Shown: positions 43,838 to 53,418 of the stretch, piece by piece
Layout of the letters: each line of letters starts with the position of its first letter
Position numbering within the stretch: position 1 is the first letter of the stretch
NCBI RefSeq assembly: GCF_018128965.1
Contig: NZ_JAAEDH010000001.1
Location: forward strand, 1-64,000
From: Plastoroseomonas arctica
Lineage (GTDB): Bacteria; Pseudomonadota; Alphaproteobacteria; Acetobacterales; Acetobacteraceae
DNA length: 64,000 nt
Direction: 5' to 3'
Translations under genes and position numbers: made by a program
Notes under the pieces: generated by a model
The model's database searches: none
Told to the model about the DNA's origin: nothing
Seen by the model: the letters and a program-made list of their open reading frames with translations, nothing else

Positions 43838-44697
43838 GCATCGTCCATGTGCGCGAGGACAACCTGCCGCACGGCGCGGTCGAGGACACGGCGCCCGGCG
43901 TGCGGCGCATCATCTGCGCCAACCCGGGCCCCTTCACTTTCCGCGGCACCAACACCTACATCATCGGCAGCGGCCGGGTGGCGGTGCTCGACCCCGGGCC
44001 GGCGGACGCCGCGCATCTGGACGCGATCCGCCGCGCGACGGACGGCGAGGTGATCGAGCGCATCCTCGTCTCGCACACCCATCGCGACCATTCGCCCGGT
44101 GCGGCGCCCTTGCAGGCGCTGACCGGCGCGCCGACGCTGGGCTTCGGCCGCCATGCCGAGGGCGCCGATGGCGGCGACCATGATTTCTCCCCGGACGAGG
44201 TGCTGCCCGACGGCGCCCTGGTGGAGGGCGACACCTATCGCCTGACCGCCATCCACACGCCCGGCCATTGCGCCAACCACCTGTGCTTCGCGATGGAGGG
44301 CGGGGTGATGTTCAGCGCCGACCACGTGATGGGCTGGAGCACGACGGTGGTCGGCCCGCCCGACGGCAACATGGCGGACTATATGACAAGCCTCGCGAAG
44401 CTCGCCGCGCGCGACGGCGACGCCCCCTATCTGCCCGGCCACGGCCCCGCGATCCACGAGCCGGCCGCCTATGTCGCGGCCCTCGCGGCGCATCGGCGCG
44501 AGCGCGAGCAACGCGTGGTGGACGCGCTGGCCGCGCATGGCCCCGCGACGGTGGACGCGCTGGTCATGCCGGTCTACGGCCCGACGCTGGACGCCAGGCT
44601 GGTGGGCGCCGCCGCCCGCAGCCTGCTTGCGCACCTGATCAAGCTGGAGCACGAGGGCGCGGCGCGGCAGGACGGCCCGCTGTGGCGCCGGGCCTAG
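43834..44697 (+). CDS. MBL-fold metallo-hydrolase (LACTB2-like)
   Basis: 287 aa. The metallo-beta-lactamase motif HTHRDHSPGA supplies His81, His83, Asp85 and His86; further ligands lie in TPGHCANHL (near 148) and SADHVMGWS (near 166). A winged-helix-like C-terminal tail (HRREREQRVVDALAAHGPATVDAL) matches the LACTB2 subfamily, which includes RNases and thioesterases. Last gene of the 41.2-44.7 kb operon, with a 4-nt overlap. Confidence 0.87.
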   Translation: MSIVHVREDNLPHGAVEDTAPGVRRIICANPGPFTFRGTNTYIIGSGRVAVLDPGPADAAHLDAIRRATDGEVIERILVSHTHRDHSPGAAPLQALTGAPTLGFGRHAEGADGGDHDFSPDEVLPDGALVEGDTYRLTAIHTPGHCANHLCFAMEGGVMFSADHVMGWSTTVVGPPDGNMADYMTSLAKLAARDGDAPYLPGHGPAIHEPAAYVAALAAHRREREQRVVDALAAHGPATVDALVMPVYGPTLDARLVGAAARSLLAHLIKLEHEGAARQDGPLWRRA

Positions 44698-44701
44698 CCT
44701 T

Positions 44702-45709
44702 CTACTCCGGCCGGATGTTGCGCCGCCGGATCAGGCCCCCCCAGCGCTCGCCCTCGGCTGCCAGGTAGGCCGGAAACGCCTCCGACGTCCCACCGATCAC
44801 GTCGATGGAGGCGTCCGAGAGCTTGGCCCGGACTTCGGGATTGTTCAGCGTGTCCCGCGCCGCCGCGGCGAGGCGCAGGATGATCGGCGCCGGCGTGCCG
44901 GCGGGCGCGAACAGACCGAAGTCGTTCGTCGCGAAATAGCCGGGCAGCCCGGCCTCGGCCAGTGTCGGGACGTCCGGCGCCTTGGCGTCGCGCGCGCGGC
45001 CAGTCACCGCCAGCGCCCGGAGCTCGCCCGAGCGGAGAAATGGGATCGCCGTGACGGTATCGACGAAGCCCATATTCGCCTCGCGCGTCAGCAGCGCCTG
45101 CAGCGCCGGCGCACCACCGCGATAGGAGACGTGCAGCATGTCCGTCCCCGACATCTCGAGCATCAGTTCCGGCGCGAGCTGCCCCACCGTGCCCGCACCG
45201 GGCGAGGCGTAGGAGAGCGTCCCGGGCGCGCGCCGTGCTGCGGCGAGGAGGTCGGCGACACTGGTGATGCCGCTCGCGGGATGGACGCAGATGAACATCG
45301 CGTTGCTGGCGAGCAGGCTGATCGGCGCGAAGGCGCGGTCATTGTCGTAGGGCAGCGGGGAGAACAGGTAGGGCGCGATGGCGAAGGTGCCGGTCGGCGC
45401 CACGCCCAGCGTATAGCCATCCGGGCGCGCGCGCGCGACGGCGCCATGGCCGATGGTGCCGCTGCCGCCGGTCCGGTTCTCGACCACGAAGGAGCCGCCG
45501 ATGGTCGCGGGCATGTACTGCGCGAGCAGCCGGGCGACGTAGTCGGTCGATCCGCCGGGGGCGAAGGGCACGATGATCGTCACCGGGCGGGTGGGGTAGT
45601 CCGGCGCCTGCGCCCGGGCGGCGGGGATGCCGGTCGCGCCGAGCGCGGCCAGGCCGCCCAGCAGGGCACGGCGTTGGAAGGCCGCGTGGGGCCGGTGGAT
45701 GTCGTTCAT
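44702..45709 (-). CDS. Bug-family tripartite tricarboxylate transporter receptor (2)
   Basis: 335 aa. Twin-arginine-like leader (FQRRALLGGLAALGATGIPAARAQ), then YPTRPVTIIVPFAPGGSTDYVAR and VVENRTGGSGTIGHGAVA. It lies 23 nt downstream of the AroQ-like gene on the same strand; the pair is divergent from an FCD regulator. This layout suggests inducible uptake of the carboxylate acted on by the AroQ-like enzyme, for example a hydroaromatic acid, but the ligand is not readable. Confidence 0.9.
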   Translation of the reverse strand: MNDIHRPHAAFQRRALLGGLAALGATGIPAARAQAPDYPTRPVTIIVPFAPGGSTDYVARLLAQYMPATIGGSFVVENRTGGSGTIGHGAVARARPDGYTLGVAPTGTFAIAPYLFSPLPYDNDRAFAPISLLASNAMFICVHPASGITSVADLLAAARRAPGTLSYASPGAGTVGQLAPELMLEMSGTDMLHVSYRGGAPALQALLTREANMGFVDTVTAIPFLRSGELRALAVTGRARDAKAPDVPTLAEAGLPGYFATNDFGLFAPAGTPAPIILRLAAAARDTLNNPEVRAKLSDASIDVIGGTSEAFPAYLAAEGERWGGLIRRRNIRPE

Positions 45710-45732
45710 GGTCGTTCTTCCCTTGTCGTCGC

Positions 45733-46167
45733 TCAGTCCAGCAGCTCGAGCATCGCGCGCACGGCGGTCGCGTAGCCCTTCGCACCCAGGCCCGCGATCA
45801 CGGCGGTCGCCGCGGTCGAGACGAGGGAGCGGTGGTAGATCGCCTCGCGCTTGTGGATGTTCGAGATGTGCAGCTCGATCAGCGGCCCGGGGAACATCTT
45901 CAGCGCGTCCAGCACCGGGATCGAGGTGAAGGTGAGCCCGGCCGGGTTGATGATGATGCCGGCGGCGGGCAGGTCGATGGCCTCGTGGATCCAGTCGACC
46001 AGCTGGCCTTCGTAGTTGGTCTGGTGGAACACGATGCCGGTCTCGCCGGCGGCGTCGCGGCACATGGCCTCAACCTCGGCGAGGGTGGTGTGGCCGTAGA
46101 TTGCGGGCTCACGACGGCCGAGCCGGTTCAGGTTCGGTCCGTTCAGGACGTGGATGCTGCGGCTCAC
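45733..46167 (-). CDS. aroQ: Type II 3-dehydroquinate dehydratase-like protein, active-site His substituted
   Basis: 144 aa, normal length. GTG start with a GAGGAG site. The flexible-lid residues are kept (Arg19 and Tyr24 in NRLGRREPAIYG), as is His100 in IELHISNIHKRE. However, the motif that is normally NxGxxTHTSVALRDA reads NPAGLTFTSIPVLDAL, so the conserved His of the THTS motif is Phe80. This may change the reaction or substrate. Position with a Bug receptor and FCD regulator points to catabolism rather than the shikimate pathway. Confidence 0.8.
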   Translation of the reverse strand: MSRSIHVLNGPNLNRLGRREPAIYGHTTLAEVEAMCRDAAGETGIVFHQTNYEGQLVDWIHEAIDLPAAGIIINPAGLTFTSIPVLDALKMFPGPLIELHISNIHKREAIYHRSLVSTAATAVIAGLGAKGYATAVRAMLELLD

Positions 46168-46348
46168 TGCGATCTCCTCGCGGCCAGATCCGTGGCCTTG
46201 GCGGCGAAGGTGGCGGAAGGCGCCGATATTGTAAACCGACAAAGCTATGATGCTCGGACGATAAGACGAACCTCATACGAAAAACGGGCTGGCTTGCCTT
46301 GCGCTCGGGCGACGGCTAGGTCGGGCGGACAACGGCACGGGCCAGTCC
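46168..46348. promoter_or_regulatory. Divergent regulatory region between the aroQ-like operon and FCD regulator
   Basis: 181 nt, locally AT-rich around 46228-46285. It contains the inverted repeat TTGT (46229-46232) / ACAA (46239-46242) separated by six bases, a plausible though unproven GntR-type operator, and an ACGATAAGACG...CATACGAAAAACG stretch. Autoregulation by the FCD protein is inferred from the layout only. Confidence 0.35.
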
Positions 46349-47086
46349 ATGGAGGATGTTTCCGTCGGCGAGGCGGCCTATCGCAGGGTGCGCACCGACA
46401 TCCTGTTCGGTCGCCTCACACCCGGGCAGCGCCTGGGCCTGGACTGGATGCGCCAGACCTACGGCATCAGCGTCAGCACCCTGCGGGAACTGCTCAGCCG
46501 CCTGTCATCGGAGGATTTCGTCACCGCCGAAGGCCAGCGCGGCTTCGAGGTCGCGCAGGTCTCGCCCGCGGATTTCCGCGAAGTGGCGGATCTGCGGCTG
46601 CTGTTGGAAACCCACGCGATAGGCAACTCCTTCGCCGCGGGAGGCCTCGACTGGGAGGGCCATGTCGTGGCGGCGCACCACCGGCTCGCGGCACTCGAGC
46701 GCCGCCTGATCGCCGGCGAGGCCTCCGAGGCGGAGGTCTGGAAGCGCTACGACTGGGAGTTCCACCGCGCCCTCATCGCCGCTTGTGGCTCCCGCGCGCT
46801 GCTGCAGGCGCACGCCGCCGCCTACGACCGCTATTTGCGCTACCAGATGGTGGCCGTGGTGTTCCGCGGCGCGGTCGCCGCCGAGGAGCACCAGCGCCTG
46901 CTGGAATGCGCATTGGCGCGGGACGCGGCGGCGGCCAGGCGCGTCCTGCAGACGCATATCGAAAGCTGCGTCTCGCAGGTCCTGCAGGCGGGCACGCTGG
47001 AAGCCCTAGCCAATGGCAATGCGGAGTCGACAGGGTCGCGTCGCCGGCGCGCCGAGGCCAAGCCCGCCTCCGGCGCTTCGAGGTAA
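46349..47086 (+). CDS. GntR-family regulator with FCD ligand domain
   Basis: 245 aa. N-terminal winged HTH (about 5-70: AYRRVRTDILFGRLTPGQRL and GISVSTLRELLSRLSSEDFV), then an all-helical FCD domain (about 77-215) with DLRLLLETHAI and EFHRALIAACGSRALL; FCD domains bind small organic acids, often with a metal. The C-terminal 20 residues are Arg-rich and unstructured. Divergent from the Bug/aroQ-like pair, which it probably controls. Confidence 0.88.
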   Translation: MEDVSVGEAAYRRVRTDILFGRLTPGQRLGLDWMRQTYGISVSTLRELLSRLSSEDFVTAEGQRGFEVAQVSPADFREVADLRLLLETHAIGNSFAAGGLDWEGHVVAAHHRLAALERRLIAGEASEAEVWKRYDWEFHRALIAACGSRALLQAHAAAYDRYLRYQMVAVVFRGAVAAEEHQRLLECALARDAAAARRVLQTHIESCVSQVLQAGTLEALANGNAESTGSRRRRAEAKPASGASR

Positions 47087-47150
47087 CTCCGTCCAGCGCT
47101 TGCGCACCGTACACGCGGGCGCGTTCTTTGATGCGCAGGCGCCGCCCCTG

Positions 47151-47172
47151 CGTCGGGCGCGCGTGCCCGACG
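47151..47172. terminator. Hairpin between convergent genes
   Basis: A perfect 8-bp stem, CGTCGGGC (47151-47158) and GCCCGACG (47165-47172), encloses a 6-nt loop in the 100-nt gap between the convergent FCD regulator and the methyltransferase. No T-run follows, so a bidirectional termination role is inferred from position. Confidence 0.45.
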
Positions 47173-47186
47173 CCTGAGAGTACACC

Positions 47187-47816
47187 TTACGCGCGCGGCG
47201 TGTAGCGCCAGACGCTCGCGGGGGGGAAGTTCAGCGGCGTCCACTCCTCGCGCTTGGCCACCAGGTCATGCTTCTTCCACGGCAGCGGCGAGGTGACGCA
47301 GTAGGAGAAATGGATGAACCCACGCCCCGGCGCCACCGCCTCCATCGCGTCGATGAAGCGGCGCTGCTCCGGCACCGGCAGAAGCACCAGCGGAATGCCG
47401 CACACCACGGATCCGATGCGGCCCTGGAAGCGGGCGGGCAGCAGCCGGGCGGTTTCCCGCGCATCGCCCTGGATGACCGTCACGCCGGGCAGGATGGCCC
47501 GCAGCATCTCGACCATGTCCGGCTCGATCTCGACCACGACCAGCTGCTCGGGCGGCAGGCCCGCCGCCAGCAGCGCGCGCGCGACCACGCCGGTGCCGGA
47601 GCCGAGTTCCAGCACGACCTCCCCATCCTTCGGCCAGGCCTGGCGCACGACGCGGGCGCAGAGCGCGGCGGAGGAGGGGATGATCGAGCCCATCCGCAGC
47701 GGGTGCGCCATCCAGCGCTTGAAGAACAGCATGGCACCACGGCCGGCATTGCCCTGCGGCGAGGCGGAGCGCTTCTGGTCGACGGTGAGGGAGGAAGTCC
47801 CGTTCGGAGGCGTCAT
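47187..47816 (-). CDS. PmtA-like phospholipid N-methyltransferase
   Basis: 209 aa class I methyltransferase. The MLFFKRWMAHPLRMGSIIPS N-terminus is characteristic of the rhizobial-type PmtA family (membrane-associating helix). SAM motif I is VVLELGSGTGVVARALL near residue 67, followed by VVVEIEPDM near 92. PmtA makes phosphatidylcholine from phosphatidylethanolamine; homologues of unknown specificity exist. The 235 nt upstream (47817-48051) show no gene. Confidence 0.8.
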   Translation of the reverse strand: MTPPNGTSSLTVDQKRSASPQGNAGRGAMLFFKRWMAHPLRMGSIIPSSAALCARVVRQAWPKDGEVVLELGSGTGVVARALLAAGLPPEQLVVVEIEPDMVEMLRAILPGVTVIQGDARETARLLPARFQGRIGSVVCGIPLVLLPVPEQRRFIDAMEAVAPGRGFIHFSYCVTSPLPWKKHDLVAKREEWTPLNFPPASVWRYTPRA

Positions 47817-48051
47817 GTGGCGGAGACCTGACCTTTGCTTGACGTTGGCGTTGCAGCACGCCTGACCATGGAGCGGCTAGCGCCGCTTTCGCGACAAACG
47901 TGTGACGATTCGACGACTCTGCGCTGACACAACCCGTTCAGGTCACCCGCGCCGTGTATCCTCTATCGTATGGCAATGAGTTTGCCGAGGCTGCCGGCCT
48001 GTAACAAGCGCCGCAGTGCACAAAACCGGACGCGCAACGATGGTCCGGTCC

Positions 48052-49759
48052 TCAACGCTGCCGCCAGGCCTGGGTCGCGCGGTTCACCACCCCACCCATG
48101 GCGACATGGAACAGCTTCACCGCCGCGGTGATGGCGAGGATTGTGCAGGCCATGGCGGCGGCGGCCGAGCCCTGTCCCGCCTCGTCCATATGGACCACCG
48201 CGATGGCTGCGAGCTTGGTGTCCGGGCCATAGAGGAAGATCACCGCGCTTACCGTCGTCATTGCGTTGACGAAGAGGTAGACGGCGATGTCGAGGATGGC
48301 GGGCAGGCAGATCGGCACGGTGACGCGGCCGAAGGTGACGAAGACCGGCACCCGCAGGCTCGCGCCCACCGATTCGAATTCAGGGTCGAGCTGCCGGATG
48401 GCCGTCATCGCGGTCAGGTGGCCCACCGTGTAGAAATGCACCAGGCAGTTCGCTACCAGGATGACCAGCCCGCCGTAGAAATACCCCAGCGGATTGGCCG
48501 GGTGATTGAAGAACAGGATGTAGGCGAGGCCGAGGACGAGGCCCGGGATGGCCAGCGGCAGCTGCGCCGTCAGCCGCAGCATCCCGGGGATCGGCCCACC
48601 CTGCGGCCCCCGCTCGAGCAGCCAGGCGATGGTGAAGATCGCCGGCGCCCCGATTACCGCCACCAGCGTCGCGAGCTTGACCGAGTTCCACACAGCGCCC
48701 CAGCCCGCCGGGTCGAAATTCTCGAAGGCGTAGTTCGCCGTGGTGAGCGTCAGGTTGTATGGCCAGAAGGTGATCAGCGACCCCCAGATGGCCACGCCCG
48801 TGAGGCCCAGCAGCACGCCCGCCACCACCAGGCAGTGCAGCAGGCACAGCCCGTCGCGCGCCGCGTTCGGCTTGGGCTGGTAGGACACGGCGCGGCCGGA
48901 CATGGTGGCCTCGCGCTGGCGCTGCGCCCAACGGTCGATCAGGAACGCGGCGACGGCGGGCAGCAGCAGCACGATGCCGACCACCGCACCCATGTTGAAG
49001 TCGAGCTGGCCGACGACCTGCTTGTAGACGTCGGTCGCGAGGACCGGGAACTGCCCGCCGATCACCTTGGGGATGCCGAAATCCGTCATCACCAGGGTGA
49101 AGACGACGATCGCGGCCGAGACCAGCCCGTAGCGCGCCTGCGGCAGTGTCACCGTCATGAACACGCGCAGCGGCTTCGCCTTCAGCGCCGCGGCCGCCTC
49201 GTAAAGCCGCCCGTCCGAGGTCCCGAGTGCGACCGCCAAAATCAACGCCGCATGCGGGAAACAGGAAAACACCTGCGCCATGATGACGCCGACCGGCCCA
49301 TACAACGGCTGCCCGAACAACGCCCCGCGCAGCATTCCCTGGTTGCCGAACAGCGTGATCAGCGCAAGCGCGGGCAGCAGCGAGGGCGCCAGCACCGGGA
49401 TCAGCATCGCCGCGCGGAAGAAGCCCTTGGCCGGGATCCGGCTGCGGGTGAGCGCAAAGGCGTAGAAGAAGGCCAGCGGGATCACCAGCGCCGTGGTGAG
49501 CGCCGAGGTCCAGAGCGAATTCCAAGCGGCGGTGAACAGCGCCGGCGTCGTCACGTAGGTGGCGAAATTCGCCAGCCAGACGAATTGCCCCGCCTGGTTC
49601 GAGAAGGCGCGGCTGAGCAGCACGCCCATCGGCAGCAGCAGCGCCATCGCGAGTGTCATGAGCGCTACCCATTGCCCCAGGCGCATGATCTGCGCCGCGC
49701 GCGACAAGCGCGGCCGCACCACCGGCGGCGCCGGGATCAGCGAGGCGGGCAGCGTGCCG

Positions 49760-49767
<8 letters not shown>
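48052..49767 (-). CDS. ABC permease, double-length (2-aminoethylphosphonate type)
   Basis: 571 aa with about 12 membrane helices and two BPD permease modules, each with an EAA-like loop (for example YEAAAALKAKPLRVFMTVTLPQA in the first half and FESVGASLRVPVFVTFGRVTVP in the second). Fused permeases of this type belong to the FbpB/PhnV group. It overlaps the ATPase gene by 8 nt. Context with the binding protein and PhnX assigns it to aminophosphonate uptake across the inner membrane. Confidence 0.88.
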
Positions 49768-50880
<1,113 letters not shown>

Positions 50881-50881
<1 letters not shown>

Positions 50882-51900
50882 CAGCGCGGCGCCGACTTGC
50901 CGTCGAAGCGGCTCGCCCATTCGCGCAGGATGCGCTCGCGCTCGTTCGCCATTGCGCGGATGTCCTGGCTCACCAGGCGCTGCTCGAACTCGGCCGGGTA
51001 GCCGCGCACGGTGGACTCGACGCCGGGCAGCGCGAGCAGCGCGTACCAGCGGCCATAAAGCTGCATCGCCGGGCGCGAGACCGCGAAATCCGCCAGCCGC
51101 TGCGCGGCTTCGAGGTTGCGGGTGCCGCGGACGATCGCCGTCGCCTCGAGGTCGTAGCCGACGCCGTCGGTGGGCACGATGATCTCGAGCGGCGCGCCCT
51201 GGTTGCGCAGGGTCACCGCGCGCATGTCGAAGCTCAGGCCCATCGCGTATTCGCCGCGCGCGGCGTTGTTGCACGGCGCGCTGCCGGAGTGGGTGTAGAC
51301 CTGGATGTTCTCGTGCAGGCCGGTCATGTACTGCCAGGCCCGCGCCTCGCCCTGCGCGCCCACCCAGCCGGCGATGGTCAGGAACCCGGTGCCCGAGGAG
51401 TTCGGGTTCGGCATCACGATCTGGCCGCGATAGGCGGGGTTGAGCAGGTCCGCCCATGTCGACGGGCGCGGCAGGTTGCGCTGCGCGGCCACCGCGGTGT
51501 TGAAGCAGATCGCCGAGACGAACGCATCCATCCCGGTCCAGGTCATCGGGCTGCGGTCGGAGCGCATTGCCGGGCGCAGGGCTTCCGCGCCGCGCGGCGT
51601 GTAGGGCTCCAGCATCTCCTGCGCTTCCATCTGCAGCAGCGAGAATGCGGACAGCCCCCAGATCACGTCGGCGCGGGGATTGGCGCGCTCGGCAATCGCC
51701 CGCGCGGTGATAACGCCGGTGGAATCGCGGACCCAGGCGATCTCGATGGTGGGCACGGCGGCCTCGGCGGCGGCCTTGAGCGGGGCGAGCTGCTCGGTCT
51801 CCAGCGCGGTGTAGACCATCAGCCGCGTGCGGGTCTGCGCCTCGGCCATGGCGGATGTCGCCGTCAGGGCGGCGAGTGCGAGCAGCGCGCGCTTGAGCAT
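50881..51900 (-). CDS. phnS: 2-Aminoethylphosphonate ABC transporter substrate-binding protein
   Basis: 339 aa periplasmic binding protein with signal peptide (MLKRALLALAALTATSAMAEAQ). The mature part opens LMVYTALETEQLAPL, and later TWADLLNPAYRGQIVMPNPNSSGTGFL, the iron/AEP-binding FutA/PhnS fold. Assignment to aminophosphonates rests on co-occurrence with phnX and the flavoenzyme. A small gap of 81 nt separates it from the cupin gene upstream. Confidence 0.87.
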
Positions 51901-51981
51901 GGTGGTCCCCCTCGATGTTCAGAGCGGGATAGAATGCTCGCGACGACGTGCGTGTGACAATGCTGTGGCGCTTTGGGGAGG

Positions 51982-52515
51982 CTAGTGCAGCGCCATGCCC
52001 TTGAGCACCGCCGCGCGGTCATAGGGCGCCTCGGCGAGACTTTCGGGGTCCCACATGGACCGCTCGGCGGCGAAGAAATCGCCGTCATAGACGTGGATCG
52101 CGGCGCTGATCCGGCCGAGCGGATTGACCACCGAATGGATGATGTCCCGCCCCAGCAAGGCCACATCGCCCACGCCGAGCGCGGCGCCGCCGGCCGGCTC
52201 GATCTGGTACTTCTCCGGGTTGGGCAGCTTGCGCCAGAACACGTTGTCTTCGCGCCCCGAATACATGCCGATCACCGCCGCGAGCAGGTGGTTGTGCGGC
52301 AGCGTCACCTGCTGCGGCGCCCAGGCGATGTTCATCACGGTGAATTCGGCGCTGTGGTGCAGCACCTGGATGGCAGGCTTGTCCGGCGCGCCGAGGCAGC
52401 GCGCGATGCCGGCGGGGTCGCTGACGGCGCGCGCGACGACCTGGCGCATCGCCTGGCGGGAGCGTTCGGGCAGCGTCTCCCGAAGGTCGGCGATGAACTG
52501 GTCGAGGTCGAACAT
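51982..52515 (-). CDS. Thiol-dioxygenase-like cupin of the phosphonate cluster
   Basis: 177 aa cupin. The candidate 3-His iron site is His74 and His76 (LPHNHLLAAVIGMYSGREDN) plus His127 (GRDIIHSVVNPLG), the arrangement of cysteine-dioxygenase-type enzymes. Similar proteins are annotated in other phosphonate operons without a demonstrated reaction. Located between phnX and the ABC genes on the same strand, so it may oxidise a thiol- or phosphonate-containing intermediate; this is inference. Confidence 0.8.
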   Translation of the reverse strand: MFDLDQFIADLRETLPERSRQAMRQVVARAVSDPAGIARCLGAPDKPAIQVLHHSAEFTVMNIAWAPQQVTLPHNHLLAAVIGMYSGREDNVFWRKLPNPEKYQIEPAGGAALGVGDVALLGRDIIHSVVNPLGRISAAIHVYDGDFFAAERSMWDPESLAEAPYDRAAVLKGMALH

Positions 52516-52553
52516 CGTGCAATCCCCTTGCGGCGGCAGGAGGAGATTACACG

Positions 52554-52606
52554 GGGATGAAAGTCGAAAATACCAAAATCGTCGCCGAAAAGGGAAATTT
52601 CATCCC
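52554..52606. promoter_or_regulatory. Inverted repeat upstream of the cupin/ABC genes
   Basis: A perfect 9-bp inverted repeat, GGGATGAAA (52554-52562) and TTTCATCCC (52598-52606), flanks a 35-nt AT-rich spacer, which is unusual in this GC-rich genome. It sits in the 99-nt gap between phnX and the cupin gene, the only real gap in the cluster besides 51901-51981. It could be an operator or part of an internal promoter. Confidence 0.4.
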
Positions 52607-52614
52607 TCGACCAC

Positions 52615-53418
52615 TCAACCAGTAGGAAGTTGTCCTTCTGTCAGCCTGGCCTCGATGGCGTCCATCGCTGCCGGCAGGTCGGCGACGGAGTCGATCACGA
52701 GGTGCGCCCCACCCTCTATGAGCTGGCGGGTCGCCTCGGCGCGAAGCTCGGTGATCTCAGCCTCGTGCAGGGCCGCGAGTTCCTCGGCCGACAGCCCCGC
52801 GATGTTGCCCGACAGCGCCAGCCCCACGGCCCAAGCGCCGGCATTGCGCGCCTCCCCCAGTCCGGGCGGGGTGTCGTCGAACTTCACCACCGTCTCGGCC
52901 GGCCAGATGCCCATCTTCGCCATGGCGAACCACATCTGCAGCGGCGCGGGGCGGCCCTCGGGCAGATCGCCGGCGCAGACCATCACCTCGGGGGAAAAAC
53001 CTTGCGCGGCGGCGAGGGGGGCGAGGCGCTGCATGATCGGGCGCGTGTAGCCTGTCGTGGAGCCGATGCGGATGCCACGCGCGGCGCACCAGTCGAGCGC
53101 GTCCTTGGCGCCGGAGATCAGGGCCGAATGGGCCTCGACGGCGGCGATGTTCAGCGGCTCGAAGATGTCGAAGATCGCGTCGATATCGGCGTCGCCGAAA
53201 TCGCGCCCGTGCTTTGCGCGCCAGGCCGCAGCCACCGTGGGCGCGGTGCCGACCAGGCGAATATGGTCGCGCTTGGCCATGCCCATCGGCCCGCGCGCAT
53301 CGGCAATGGCGATCGCGACGCCCATCTGCGCGAATGCCTCCACGAAGGCGCCCATCGGCGCACGCGAGCCATGGTCCAGCACCGTGCCTGCCCAGTCGAA
53401 GATCGCCGCCTTGATCAT
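52615..53418 (-). CDS. phnX: Phosphonoacetaldehyde hydrolase (phosphonatase)
   Basis: 267 aa HAD-family enzyme. The nucleophile Asp8 in FDWAGT (with Ala10 instead of the usual second Asp), the Schiff-base Lys49 in MGMAKRDH within the cap, and FDDTPPGLGEARNAGAW for Mg binding match phosphonatase exactly. It converts phosphonoacetaldehyde to acetaldehyde and phosphate, the C-P bond-breaking step. It overlaps the flavoenzyme gene by 4 nt. Confidence 0.95.
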   Translation of the reverse strand: MIKAAIFDWAGTVLDHGSRAPMGAFVEAFAQMGVAIAIADARGPMGMAKRDHIRLVGTAPTVAAAWRAKHGRDFGDADIDAIFDIFEPLNIAAVEAHSALISGAKDALDWCAARGIRIGSTTGYTRPIMQRLAPLAAAQGFSPEVMVCAGDLPEGRPAPLQMWFAMAKMGIWPAETVVKFDDTPPGLGEARNAGAWAVGLALSGNIAGLSAEELAALHEAEITELRAEATRQLIEGGAHLVIDSVADLPAAMDAIEARLTEGQLPTG

